From Paenibacillus sp. R14(2021) (GTDB lineage: Bacteria > Bacillota > Bacilli > Paenibacillales > Paenibacillaceae), in NCBI RefSeq assembly GCF_019431355.1, contig NZ_CP080269.1, positions 4,026,001-4,090,000 of the forward strand: a DNA stretch of 64,000 bases, written 5' to 3'. The notes under the pieces are model-generated. The model ran no database searches. It was not told the DNA's origin and saw only the letters and a program-made list of their open reading frames with translations. Position numbers and translations under genes: made by a program. Positions 17,257-25,322 of this stretch are shown piece after piece. How positions within the stretch are numbered: the stretch's first letter is position 1; every line of letters begins with the position of its first letter.

Positions 17257-18411
17257 ATGAGATCTAAGTGGACGCTTATTCTGTGCATAATAACATGTTG
17301 GTGTGTATTGGTGTCTTGTAGTGATAATCATGAATTGCAAGAAGTAAAAGGAAATACGGTGAAACAGATTAATGTAAATTTGCAAAGTAATGATTTCTTG
17401 AATATTAAGACAATCAAGTTAAAAGGCGATTCATCACTTGCACGGGATAGTGTGTTAATTGATAACAAACTTTGGAGTGTATATGAAGATCGTATTCAGA
17501 CTTTTGATGTCAACTCTTTAATTAGTAGGGAACACCCCATTAAGTCAAACTTTACGAAAATAGATTATCAGCGAGATAATATTTGGTTTTATAATTTCCA
17601 GCTAAACAACGATGTGGTACAAGATGCAATCCCACTTAGTAGGTATAATTTAAAGGATAATAAGTTTGTTGATTATTTAGAAAAAGATCTGCATATTGGG
17701 TCAAATTTATTGCTCTATGACGATGGAGATAATGCATTGCTTGCCGGAGGTCCCAAAGTATACATACTTAATTATTCAAATCAGTCTATAAGGCCATTTA
17801 AAGAGTTTCAATCACAAGTAACGGGTATATACGGGAATGATTCTTTCGTTTGGTTCGGAACGGCAGGAGAAGGACTTATTGAATATAATAAGCAAAATAA
17901 TACGTTTAAGAATTATGATGAGATCGGAGTAAGTAGTGGTACAATAAGTGAAATTTCATTTTCCGATAATCGTTTAATATTTAATACGGGCTATGAGGAA
18001 GAGCTTGGATTGACTGTGTTTGATCTAAATACAAATAAGTGGACAAACTACCAGAATGAAATACAGGAGTATACTGGGGATTACTGGGTCGATCAATATC
18101 AGACAATTTGGGTTTCAGTAAATTTAGAAGACGGAAATCAGGAGCTTATGTATCTCGATCTTAATTCAAATCGTTGGAAGCCAGCAAAATTAAAAAACGT
18201 ACTTCTTGTATATGATATACTTTCTTTCGACTCAAGAATTGTATTGTTCTGCACTGATCAAGGAGTGTTCCAGCTAAACAAACTGACTGGTGAAACGAAG
18301 CCGGTTATTAAATATGAGAACGATGAAACTCGTATTCATAGAATTAATGCTAATGAATTTATTATAGTCTCTTCTCAAGGAATATATAAGCTCGATGTAA
18401 CAGGGTCATAG
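17257..18411 (+). CDS. Lipoprotein, candidate immunity protein for the RHS peptidase tip
   Basis: This 384-residue lipoprotein has a short signal and a lipobox ending LVSC at about residue 22. The mature part has repeated short beta-type blocks (SFVWFGTAGEGLIEYNKQNN, TIWVSVNLE), suggesting a beta-propeller-like fold; no catalytic motif is seen. It begins 60 bases after rhs, in the same AT-rich composition as the tip. A cell-surface location would suit protection from a toxin that cuts peptidoglycan. That role is inference from position and topology; I do not recognise a named immunity family. Confidence 0.6.
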   Translation: MRSKWTLILCIITCWCVLVSCSDNHELQEVKGNTVKQINVNLQSNDFLNIKTIKLKGDSSLARDSVLIDNKLWSVYEDRIQTFDVNSLISREHPIKSNFTKIDYQRDNIWFYNFQLNNDVVQDAIPLSRYNLKDNKFVDYLEKDLHIGSNLLLYDDGDNALLAGGPKVYILNYSNQSIRPFKEFQSQVTGIYGNDSFVWFGTAGEGLIEYNKQNNTFKNYDEIGVSSGTISEISFSDNRLIFNTGYEEELGLTVFDLNTNKWTNYQNEIQEYTGDYWVDQYQTIWVSVNLEDGNQELMYLDLNSNRWKPAKLKNVLLVYDILSFDSRIVLFCTDQGVFQLNKLTGETKPVIKYENDETRIHRINANEFIIVSSQGIYKLDVTGS

Positions 18412-18472
18412 AAATTAGCCAAATGCGAGTATAACGACTCCATGTGGTTTTTTTCTCAAGTGAGTACTTGAG

Positions 18473-18514
18473 CAAATAAATAACCACTCCCATCGCGGAG
18501 TGGTTATTTATTTG
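18473..18514. terminator. Bidirectional terminator between convergent genes
   Basis: A perfect 18-bp inverted repeat (CAAATAAATAACCACTCC and its complement) with a 6-base loop lies between the lipoprotein gene and the convergent XRE gene. Its right arm overlaps the last codons of the XRE gene. Confidence 0.85.
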
Positions 18515-18845
18515 AATAAGCTGCAAGTATTTCAAGCAACAGATTCTTGGTCATTATGATTTGTTTAATATCCTGAGATTGCAGTAAAGAGATCACTTCT
18601 TTGAGCGCAGCTTCTTTCTCAGAATTTGAATCTTGCTTGAAGTTGAACAATTCTTTTAGCTCCACATGAAGCGCTTCAGCAATTTTAGCAAGATTTTCAA
18701 GCGATACATTTCGTTCTCCACGTTCGACGCCGCCAATATACGAGAAATGAAAGCCACACCGTTCACCAAGCTGATCCTGAGACAATCTTCGGTCTTTACG
18801 AATATCTTTTATTTTACCGCCGACTAACTCCAAAATACTTGCCAT
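18504..18845 (-). CDS. XRE-family transcriptional regulator
   Basis: This 113-residue regulator has an N-terminal Cro/CI-type helix-turn-helix (IKDIRKDRRLSQDQLGERCG ... FSYIGGVERGERNVSLENL, residues about 10-65) and a helical C-terminus. ATG at 18845 lies 6 bases after AGAGGTG and is preferred over GTG at 18854. It is divergent from the truncated IS110 gene and shares a 110-base intergenic region with it that contains repeated ATTAGTAT. Such regulators are common in mobile elements; its target here is unknown. Confidence 0.88.
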   Translation of the reverse strand: MASILELVGGKIKDIRKDRRLSQDQLGERCGFHFSYIGGVERGERNVSLENLAKIAEALHVELKELFNFKQDSNSEKEAALKEVISLLQSQDIKQIIMTKNLLLEILAAYSNK

Positions 18846-18901
18846 TGTAAACACCTCTAAACAGAAGTGTAGACAATGTATAAAGTTGCAGTAAGTAGCG
18901 C

Positions 18902-18932
18902 ATTAGTATTAATATATAATACGTATTAGTAT
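18902..18932. promoter_or_regulatory. Candidate operator with two ATTAGTAT repeats
   Basis: ATTAGTAT occurs at 18902-18909 and 18925-18932, with an AT-rich, partly palindromic centre (AATACGTATT). It lies between the divergent XRE gene and the next gene, and is a plausible autoregulatory site. Confidence 0.4.
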
Positions 18933-18958
18933 CTATAGGAAGGGGAGGTCGCATACAC

Positions 18959-19705
18959 ATGAAACGGAGAGGTAACCAACAGTTTCTCACGATCGGTGAA
19001 TTGTCATCGAAAATCGGCCGTAGCGCCCAGACAATAAAAAATTGTTGTTTGAATGATATTAGCGTGGAAGAATTAGCAAAGTTTCTACGGAGCTATAGCA
19101 ATCAAGCATTGTCTGTTGGGAAAGCGGCAGCAATTATTGAATTAGTTGAGACTGATGGCGATACAACAAGGGGGGATCAGGATGTGAGAGACGAAGTTAT
19201 TGTTAGCTACGTCCGTCAAGTTGATTTTTTACAGCAAGAAATTGCATTAATAGAACGCCAACTTAGTCAGTTAATCGGGAAATTAGACCTGAAGTTAGAT
19301 ACGATGACAGGCATCGATCTGGTTACTGCGGCAGACTTTATAGCGCAAATTGGTGATATTAGACGATTCAAGAATGCTGATAAACTGGCAAAGTATGCAG
19401 GAATCGCACCTTCTGAACACAGTTCTGGAAATAGTGGGAAAATTAAGAAAAATAAACTGGGTGATCGTCATTTATACGGTTTATTCTATGATTTGGCTAT
19501 TCGACAATTAGCAGTAACAAAGGGCAAGAAAGAACCGCGTAATCCAGCAATGTTAGCCTATTATCACAGCAAATTAGAAGCTAATAAGACGAGGAAACAG
19601 GCCGTAGTATACGTAATGCGAAAGTTGGTTAATGTGATTTACGGTATGATGAAGCATAAGACGGCTTATGTTATGCCAGAAGTTCAAATGAACATAGCGG
19701 GGTAA
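18959..19705 (+). pseudogene. N-truncated IS110-family transposase fused to a MerR-like helix-turn-helix
   Basis: Residues about 35-248 match the C-terminal half of IS110 transposases (Transposase_20 region: DTMTGIDLVTAADFIAQIGD, YAGIAPSEHSSGN). They align with residues about 200-411 of the complete transposase at 26829-28064 but differ at many positions, so this is a different element. The N-terminal DEDD RuvC-like domain is missing. In its place are about 34 residues with a MerR-like helix-turn-helix (FLTIGELSSKIGRSAQTIKN). ATG 18959 follows GGAAGGGGAGG, so the fused frame may be translated. It should not transpose alone. Its right end lies exactly at the rhs repeat at 19738. Confidence 0.8.
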
Positions 19706-19737
19706 TTTCTTAATTTAAGATGTACGCTTTATAAAAT

Positions 19738-19762
19738 AGGATACGTATGAGGGTGAGATTGA
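19738..19762 (+). repeat. rhs core direct repeat, copy B (IS110 right end / displaced tip 2 junction)
   Basis: The 25 bases are identical to copy A at 16271. The sequence immediately to the left (GCTTTATAAAAT) is IS110 right end and creates an in-frame TAG directly before GAT ACG. Confidence 0.95.
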
Positions 19763-19775
19763 TAGTCCGCAGACG

Positions 19776-20744
19776 TTGAATTTGTATACGTATGTGAGCA
19801 ATAACCCTGTAACTTATCTAGATCCTTCAGGACATGTTCAAATGGATCAAACCGATAATTCGACCATTGATCAGTTAATACATGACCGTAAAATATATCT
19901 TCAAACCGCAGGGGATCAACTAAGTCACTTGAACATCGTACAGTACAATAAAATAATTGACATTTATGTGGATTGGTTGAATGCGGATATAAACTTTGCC
20001 CGTCAAGCTGGTGTCAAAAACGATTTATATTGGAAAATACGGGGGCAGTGGGGAAGATATTTTAATAACCCATTGGATTCACCTCCACACGCACGAAATA
20101 AACAGACAATTATTCCTGGTGATTCTAGTAATACAAAATTCATAGATTTGTTTGAGAAAGCAACACTCACTAGTAAAAACAGTGCACAAAACACCACGGC
20201 AGCTGCAGAATCGGCTATTAAAAAACTAAAGAGCTATTATACTGAATATTATGAGCGGGAATATAATCAGGCCTATAAGATCATGCAATCGGTTGGGGTA
20301 TCCATGTCTATGGAGGTACCGTTAGAACCGGCAGCCATAGCAGGTCAGTTATCAAGAGAAGTGGGCATAGTAGAACGTGGAGCGTCGCAGAATTCACATG
20401 TTGCTAATAAGGCTCCAGGGCAAAATGGTGCTAAGGGTGCAGGTAATGAAGGTAGACAAATCGTAAGAACAAACTTAGGCAATGAAATTGATATAACGCC
20501 TTATAAAAATCATACTACTGCACCGTCTAATAGGAATCCTGGATTAAAAGGTGAACCTAATTCAAGCGTAGATATCGTTGACCCAAATACTGGTCAAATA
20601 AAAACACGTAGATACTATGGACCGGACGGCAAAGCAACAAGGGATGTGGATATGACAGATCATGGGAATCCGAAACTGCATCCAGAAGTCCCGCACGAGC
20701 ATAAGTTTGAATATAATTCTGATGGTTCACTGAAGTCTAGGTAA
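19776..20744 (+). CDS. Displaced RHS tip 2: polymorphic toxin, type-24-like C-terminus (orphan)
   Basis: The frame is that of the end of the RHS core (NLYTYVSNNPVTYLDPSGH), so this is an RHS C-terminal cassette without its shell. Similarity to rhs begins at 19738, but a TAG precedes it; TTG 19776 is the first formal start. After about 250 residues of linker and helical segment, the C-terminus contains DMTDHGNP..HPEVPHEHKF with several His and Asp, resembling the polymorphic toxin type 24 domain, a presumed nuclease (moderate recall-based match). There is no signal peptide or promoter, so it is probably silent until recombined onto the core. Confidence 0.7.
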   Translation: MNLYTYVSNNPVTYLDPSGHVQMDQTDNSTIDQLIHDRKIYLQTAGDQLSHLNIVQYNKIIDIYVDWLNADINFARQAGVKNDLYWKIRGQWGRYFNNPLDSPPHARNKQTIIPGDSSNTKFIDLFEKATLTSKNSAQNTTAAAESAIKKLKSYYTEYYEREYNQAYKIMQSVGVSMSMEVPLEPAAIAGQLSREVGIVERGASQNSHVANKAPGQNGAKGAGNEGRQIVRTNLGNEIDITPYKNHTTAPSNRNPGLKGEPNSSVDIVDPNTGQIKTRRYYGPDGKATRDVDMTDHGNPKLHPEVPHEHKFEYNSDGSLKSR

Positions 20745-20755
20745 GGAGGGTTTAC

Positions 20756-20983
20756 ATGAACTATAGTGAATTTGAGCAGTTGGTAAGCTGTGGCATGGAG
20801 TACAGTTTTTATCTTACAGATGAAGAATATTGGATAAGTCATAATGAGGATGGATTCTACTTAACAAGGGTAAGAGATAGACACTCGCAAGAATTTAAAA
20901 CAGCTGAAGCTCTATTTAAGAATGGTCGAATTAATGGGAAGTCTCTTCTAGAATTATGGGATTCTATAAAAGAGTATTTCTAA
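20756..20983 (+). CDS. Putative immunity protein for displaced tip 2
   Basis: This 75-residue acidic protein starts 11 bases after the toxin tip behind a strong TAAGGAGG site. It has the look of small cytoplasmic immunity proteins (MNYSEFEQLVSCGMEYSFYL ... FKTAEALFKNGRINGKSLLE). The tight toxin-then-small-acidic-gene layout is the classic immunity arrangement. Function is inferred from position, and I cannot name the family. Confidence 0.6.
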   Translation: MNYSEFEQLVSCGMEYSFYLTDEEYWISHNEDGFYLTRVRDRHSQEFKTAEALFKNGRINGKSLLELWDSIKEYF

Positions 20984-21042
20984 AGAGACACTGAGTAGTA
21001 TGGATTACTTGTAAGGACGTTATGATAATCAGTAAAATTTAG

Positions 21043-21078
21043 CCTTGATTGGCCTCAGGCCTTTCAAGGTTTTCTTTT
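21043..21078 (+). terminator. Intrinsic terminator after toxin/immunity module 2
   Basis: CCTTGATTGGCC pairs with GGCCTTTCAAGG, followed by TTTTCTTTT. Confidence 0.8.
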
Positions 21079-21106
21079 GGTGAATTATTTAATAGTCGAA
21101 TGAACC

Positions 21107-21655
21107 CATCAGACGGTACAGGCACCCAAGAGCAGGATGACAACTCCGGCTATCGCAATAACTGTAATCATGGCAATGGCAACAACGGCAACGCAAACGG
21201 CCATGATAAGGATGATGACATCGGCTCCGGCGGCTGCAGCACGAAGGGCTGGTACAAAGCGCTTGCGAACGGAAACGGCAATAAGCTAGGCCTGTACAAG
21301 AAGCTCAACAAGACCTTCGGAGGTACGGACGGCAGCACAAGCCCGGCGTTTAACGAGATGTTCGAGACCGGCAAGATCGAGAACATTCTGGCCGCGATCG
21401 ACAATGTCGTGAACGGTGAAGTGAACCTGCCGTCCGGGGAGCAAAAGAAACTGTTCGAGCGCATTCGCGCAGCGGGCAAAGGATATACGATTATCGGGAC
21501 GAAATATACTTATAATACACGGAATCAGCTTTCTCACCGCGAGAACCTCATACGGTACGAGGAATACGACTACACCTATGACAAGGCAGGTAGCCTGCTG
21601 TCCGACGGTCGAAGCAAGTTCGAATGGAACGCTCGTGGGCAGCCCCGGCACTTAG
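21107..21655 (+). pseudogene. RHS core fragment, internally deleted
   Basis: This stretch is about 90% identical to parts of the intact rhs: first a short match to the region near 14350-14390, then a jump over the Gly/Asn tract to the 15040-15530 equivalent (KGWYKALANGNGNKLGLYKK ... SLLSDGRSKFEWNARGQ). It then runs into unrelated sequence and stops. An ORF from 21049 spans it, but no start or signal is credible. It is the remnant of a displaced or duplicated rhs core, and its right edge is where the integrated element begins. Confidence 0.85.
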
Positions 21656-21673
21656 ATAAGGATCAGATTCAAT

Positions 21674-21703
21674 AGAAAAACCGTCCGAGATGGACGGTTA
21701 AGG
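21674..21703 (-). terminator. Terminator for the minus-strand XRE gene
   Basis: On the minus strand AACCGTCC, a 5-base loop and GGACGGTT are followed by TTT. It overlaps the stop of the XRE gene at 21698. Confidence 0.75.
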
Positions 21704-21916
21704 TTCTTCGACGAGATCGATGATGTCGCGGATGTCTGTAATATTAAGTGCTTCAGCTATCTTCTCTATATGCTGGAAGTTGATGTTCTGGCGTTTGGAG
21801 TTTGAAAGCTCACTAAGCGCGGCGTGGCGAATGTCTGTAAGCCGGGAAAGTTCTCTCAAGGACATTCCCCTACGACTCGTTTGTTCTTTTATCTTAACCT
21901 TTATTCGTTTCGCCAT
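21698..21916 (-). CDS. Small XRE-family repressor of the integrated element
   Basis: This 72-residue Cro/CI-type regulator consists of little more than a helix-turn-helix (SLRELSRLTDIRHAALSELS, then RQNINFQHIEKIAEALNI). ATG at 21916 is 5 bases after AAAGGAG and is preferred over an upstream start at 21958. It is divergent from the element's rightward genes, with a consensus promoter (21945-21974) between them, the usual position for an element's master repressor. Confidence 0.87.
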   Translation of the reverse strand: MAKRIKVKIKEQTSRRGMSLRELSRLTDIRHAALSELSNSKRQNINFQHIEKIAEALNITDIRDIIDLVEEP

Positions 21917-21944
21917 AGTGCTCCTTTGAAGGAAAAGGAATTGG

Positions 21945-21974
21945 TTGACTATACGCAAAAAGGTACCATATACT
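21945..21974 (+). promoter_or_regulatory. Rightward sigma-A promoter of the integrated element
   Basis: TTGACT (21945-21950), 18-base spacer, TATACT (21969-21974). GGTAC is repeated inside the spacer and again about 25 bases on, a possible operator for the divergent XRE repressor. Confidence 0.6.
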
Positions 21975-22157
21975 ACTTTTGAAAGTGGTACGTATAAGCG
22001 TAATAGGTGCGATTATTCGTAAGCGGTGCTGGCGAGCTGCCTTATTTTAATAATTCATTGCCAGTTCCCTCGGAAGCTGAATGACTGTCGTACTAATTGT
22101 CCGTATACCTGACCGCATTTTCGCGTGCTGATTAATCTACCGAAAGAAGGCTTCCGA

Positions 22158-22598
22158 ATGGAGAAGAATCCTCACCTGAACGAGCTGACGAATGAGCGTG
22201 AAGGCTATGTAATGCGGAACCCGAAGAACGGCGCTGAAATCACCTGCACCCAGAAGTTCGTCGAGCACTGGGAGAAGCGGTGCTTCGAGATCGTTAGAAA
22301 AGGCGAGGTACGACTGATGAAGGATGAAGAAGTTCCGGTGTCGAATTTGAACTTCACCGACCAAGCCGTTAGCCTGGTCGAAATCGTAGCGGAGCGTAAT
22401 ATATCGAACACCCAGTCGATTAAGACGCTGATCGTTGAGAAGGATGGGAAACGCCTGATTGCCCTCCAGAAATGGTGGCGAGAGTCGAGCGAGAATCCTT
22501 GGCGAGAAGGGAAGGGATTCTACTTTAACGCGAGAGATGCGAGTCGTGCTATAGACGACTTGAACTTAGCTGTGACGCGTTTGACCGAGGGAAAGTAA
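22158..22598 (+). CDS. Hypothetical protein of the integrated element
   Basis: A 146-residue soluble protein; ATG 22158 sits behind GAAAGAAGG. The C-terminal third (LIALQKWWRESSENPWREGK, then FYFNARDASRAIDDLNLAV) is faintly reminiscent of PC4/YdbC-type single-stranded-DNA binding domains, which would suit an element with a rolling-circle Rep, but I cannot confirm that. It is the first gene after the rightward promoter and 25 bases before the next one. GC content is nearer the chromosome than the neighbouring toxin tips. Confidence 0.65.
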   Translation: MEKNPHLNELTNEREGYVMRNPKNGAEITCTQKFVEHWEKRCFEIVRKGEVRLMKDEEVPVSNLNFTDQAVSLVEIVAERNISNTQSIKTLIVEKDGKRLIALQKWWRESSENPWREGKGFYFNARDASRAIDDLNLAVTRLTEGK

Positions 22599-22623
22599 GT
22601 TCGAGGAGACGAGGTGATGCTTA

Positions 22624-23037
22624 ATGGCCAACAAATCCATAAGTGTTCCTGCTGACATTAAGACGTTTTTGGACGGGCTTCCTAACGCGAGCAGTTACGT
22701 CGTGGATCTGATTAACCGAGATCGTGGAAGCGGCGATGTTAATCTGGAGCGTTCGATTCGGAACGTGTTAACTGAGCTACTCGCCGAGCTGAAGGCTCCT
22801 CCCGTCCAGCCTGAGCCAGAATGGCACGTACTTGAGACAAGAGCATGTTTGGAGCTGACGGTAGCCGCTGATGACCCGTTTGTCCTTGGTGACCCTCGCG
22901 TCCTTGCGGAGATCGATCGTATGGCTGGGCGAGAAGGTTATCTGACCCGCGTTCGGATGGACGGCGTTATGACCTTTGGTCAGAATGAATTGGCGAGAAG
23001 GACGTTGTACTATGAACGGAACGCGCCTATCCGCTAA
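22624..23037 (+). CDS. Hypothetical protein with ribbon-helix-helix-like N-terminus
   Basis: A 137-residue protein starting at ATG 22624. The first 35 residues (SISVPADIKTFLDGLPNASS then YVVDLINRD) look like a ribbon-helix-helix (CopG/Arc-like) DNA-binding or plasmid copy-control module. A Pro-rich linker and an unrecognised C-terminal part follow. It is probably co-transcribed with the gene upstream and has a plasmid- or IME-type function. The domain assignment is by eye. Confidence 0.6.
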   Translation: MANKSISVPADIKTFLDGLPNASSYVVDLINRDRGSGDVNLERSIRNVLTELLAELKAPPVQPEPEWHVLETRACLELTVAADDPFVLGDPRVLAEIDRMAGREGYLTRVRMDGVMTFGQNELARRTLYYERNAPIR

Positions 23038-23211
23038 TCGTTACGCGAACCGAACGAAGTCTACCTACGCGAAATGGACGTAAGACGACCAGAAACCGCG
23101 TAAGGCGGGCTTTTCTACGCTTCCTTGAATCTTTATTTGCGAATGGTGGCAAAATGGACGAGAGAGTGCTTTATGGAGCCTGTCACCACGATGATCGAAT
23201 CGAGCGGAGGA

Positions 23212-23400
23212 ATGAACGTGGAGGATTCCTTGGAGGTAAAACTAAGAAGGCAGCTCATCCACTTGGAAAATCGCGAGCGGAAGCGTGCGGTGTATGATCC
23301 TGCCGGTAGAACGGAAGCTGATGTGCTTCGCTCTTTGCTGGAGAATGGAACGTGGGTTAGACCGGAGAGAGCTTCTGAGAGCGGCGAGCGTGAGAGGTAA
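23212..23400 (+). CDS. Small hypothetical protein
   Basis: A 62-residue highly charged, helical protein (LEVKLRRQLIHLENRERKRA). GGAGGA lies directly before ATG 23212 and 7 bases before GTG 23218, so GTG 23218 is an alternative start. No family is recognised. It follows the two element genes in the same direction. Confidence 0.45.
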   Translation: MNVEDSLEVKLRRQLIHLENRERKRAVYDPAGRTEADVLRSLLENGTWVRPERASESGERER

Positions 23401-23635
23401 CGATGGACTGAAAAATTCCGATAGAACTTTCCTATCGGTAACGGAGTCCGCAATAAGTAACTGTAATATTATGGTATCTTTATACCAAGAGACGAATGAA
23501 AATACCACCGAACGGCTGTGCTATGGGCTATTTCTATGGAGATCGTGCAGTGTGCTCCTTTGTGGGGAATACAGGAGCCGGCTGCGCTGCTATGGGAAAA
23601 CCGGTCTTCACCGAGCGAAACGTGGATGTAGGCAG

Positions 23636-23651
23636 TTGTCGTATACGACAA
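23636..23651. promoter_or_regulatory. Perfect 16-base palindrome
   Basis: TTGTCGTATACGACAA reads identically on both strands. It could be an operator for one of the element's regulators or a recombination/nicking site. Confidence 0.5.
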
Positions 23652-24022
23652 ATAAAAGTACGGGGGATATTCAGATGTAGAATGAATCTTCACCTGAACA
23701 TCCTGCTCTTCCCGAAGACCGAAGGTAAGAAGGCGACGGAGCGAAGCGGAGTCTTTCGAGCGAAGCGAGGAAGGGATAAGCGAGAACGAGGAAGAACGTC
23801 AAGCTGCCTGAATATCCGTGAGCAGGGTCTGCCCAATGGAGCCTGAGCCGCTTCACGTATGGGAAGATTCAAGGAATTGGATGTGCTCTACTCCTCGCTA
23901 TCGCTCGGAGAGGACTTCGCTACGCTCGTCCTTCGACGTCTTACGAGAGGATATCGAGGTATCTGGATGAATGGAATGCGCTGGAGATTCCCTGTGCTCT
24001 GGAAGCGAATAGACCTCACCTG

Positions 24023-24074
24023 CCCCCGATGGCGATTGGATGGACGCTGTGCGTCTTAAAATCGCTGATGGGGG
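24023..24074 (+). ncRNA. Structured hairpin, copy 1 of a covarying pair
   Basis: A 15-bp imperfect stem opens with CCCCC/GGGGG and closes with GCGATT/AATCGC. It encloses GGATGGACG and a small GACGC/GCGTC hairpin, followed by TTCTTTGCTT. Copy 2 lies 258 bases downstream with compensated stem changes. Confidence 0.55.
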
Positions 24075-24279
24075 TTCTTTGCTTACTGCCCGTCGATTTA
24101 ACGGAGCCGTCTTGTTGCCCCTGCTTCCCGATTCTCTTTTTTGAGGTTGGAAATGCGCTGGATGATTTCGGTTTTCCTGATCTTTGATGATACGTTTTGT
24201 GTCCGATAATCCGAAAAATGATACGATCTCCATACATCACGCGTCTCCTTGTGAAGATGTGATGAAGTGGTATGCCGAT

Positions 24280-24335
24280 GCCCCTGCTGGTGACTGGATG
24301 GACGTTAATCGTCCTGAAGTCACTGTCGGGGGCTT
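24280..24335 (+). ncRNA. Structured hairpin, copy 2 of a covarying pair
   Basis: It has the same architecture as copy 1. The closing stem is GTGACT/AGTCAC instead of GCGATT/AATCGC, and the inner hairpin is GGACG/CGTCC. The loop bases GGATGGACG and the 3' tail CTTCTTTGCTT are conserved. Confidence 0.55.
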
Positions 24336-24485
24336 CTTTGCTTCTAGGTGCTATTCACGCCTCTCCTAAGTTGGGCTGGGCCATACGTAACTGTGAGAAG
24401 ATTGGATTTCCATGGACACATGCTTGAGTGGATTTCGTAATGCCGGGTTCATTTAGGGTATCTGAACAAGGAAGGATGAAACCGA

Positions 24486-25322
24486 ATGAACAGCTACAAC
24501 TGCCAGATCGTGAAAATCGGTGACTGTCTGCGTGTGAAACGTTACGGACGGAGGATTTACGAGGGAGGGAAGAATCCACGGAGATTGAAGACAGAACGAA
24601 GCGCGGAGATTGCGGAAATCTTGGAAGACCCGTCGTTGTCGAAGCTGGAGAAGCTCATCCATACAGCGATCTTGGAGCCAACGGACAAGGAGGAACGTGC
24701 TGGGAAACGTCCTAATCGCACCCCGAAGCCCGGACGACTGACGCTCTCCGAGCGTGAACGGTTCTGTCACCTGATGGATCGGAACTTTAGTCAAGGTCAT
24801 AAGTTCATTACGCTGACCTACGAGAAGGAGGAGGTATCGATGGATGAAGCTGCGAAGGACTTCGAAAACTGGGTGAAGCGAATGCGGGAGCGGTATGGAG
24901 ATTTTAAATACCTCGCCGTCCGTTCCTTCCAAGAGCGCGGGACAGTTCACTTTCATGTGCTCGCTGATCTGCCGAATATCCCGCGAGCGGAGCTGGCGGA
25001 TGGAACGTTTCGGGACATCTGGGGGCTTGGGAGCGTCGAGTTAAAACGAGTTTATAATATCCAGATGGTAGAACGCCGGAATCGGCTGAAGCTCGATATG
25101 CTAAAGAATCTGCGGAACTTTAAAGCGGATGAGAGATCGTATGGCAAGCGACCGTTTCTTCAAAGTAAGAACCTGATCGTACCGCCGACGATTAAGGGTG
25201 ACTATGATGAGCTGATGAATCGCGTGAAGGAAAAATACGTCCCGAAACTGATGGACTCCCACCGATTCGACGTGGAGTATCTGGACTATATCGAGCTTGA
25301 GACGTATTGGTTAACGAAGTGA
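24486..25322 (+). CDS. HUH-type rolling-circle replication initiator (Rep)
   Basis: A 278-residue Rep-like protein starting at ATG 24486. Motif I (KFITLTYEKEE) is at about residues 105-115 and the HUH motif (GTVHFHVLAD) at about 155-165. Such proteins nick one strand at an origin and initiate rolling-circle replication of small plasmids, phages and integrative elements. I do not see a clear Y-x-x-x-K motif where the catalytic tyrosine is expected (around RLKLDMLKNLRNFK), so the copy may be inactive or use another Tyr. Upstream noncoding DNA with paired hairpins could be its origin. Confidence 0.78.
   Translation: MNSYNCQIVKIGDCLRVKRYGRRIYEGGKNPRRLKTERSAEIAEILEDPSLSKLEKLIHTAILEPTDKEERAGKRPNRTPKPGRLTLSERERFCHLMDRNFSQGHKFITLTYEKEEVSMDEAAKDFENWVKRMRERYGDFKYLAVRSFQERGTVHFHVLADLPNIPRAELADGTFRDIWGLGSVELKRVYNIQMVERRNRLKLDMLKNLRNFKADERSYGKRPFLQSKNLIVPPTIKGDYDELMNRVKEKYVPKLMDSHRFDVEYLDYIELETYWLTK

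Larger units (their letters stand above)
23401..24485. other. Noncoding 1.1-kb stretch upstream of rep
   Basis: No convincing gene is seen. ORFs of 116-131 codons overlap each other in conflicting frames without ribosome sites. The stretch contains a 16-base palindrome (23636-23651), repeated GAGCGAAGCG-type short palindromic tracts around 23735-23775, and two related covarying hairpins (24023-24074, 24280-24335). An origin of replication or transfer for the adjacent Rep, or structured RNA, is the likely content. Confidence 0.5.

Noticed and set aside
23285..23846. Overlapping ORFs of 116 and 131 codons in the element's noncoding region
   Set aside because: They conflict in frame, cross the palindrome and short repeats, and lack ribosome sites or plausible composition.
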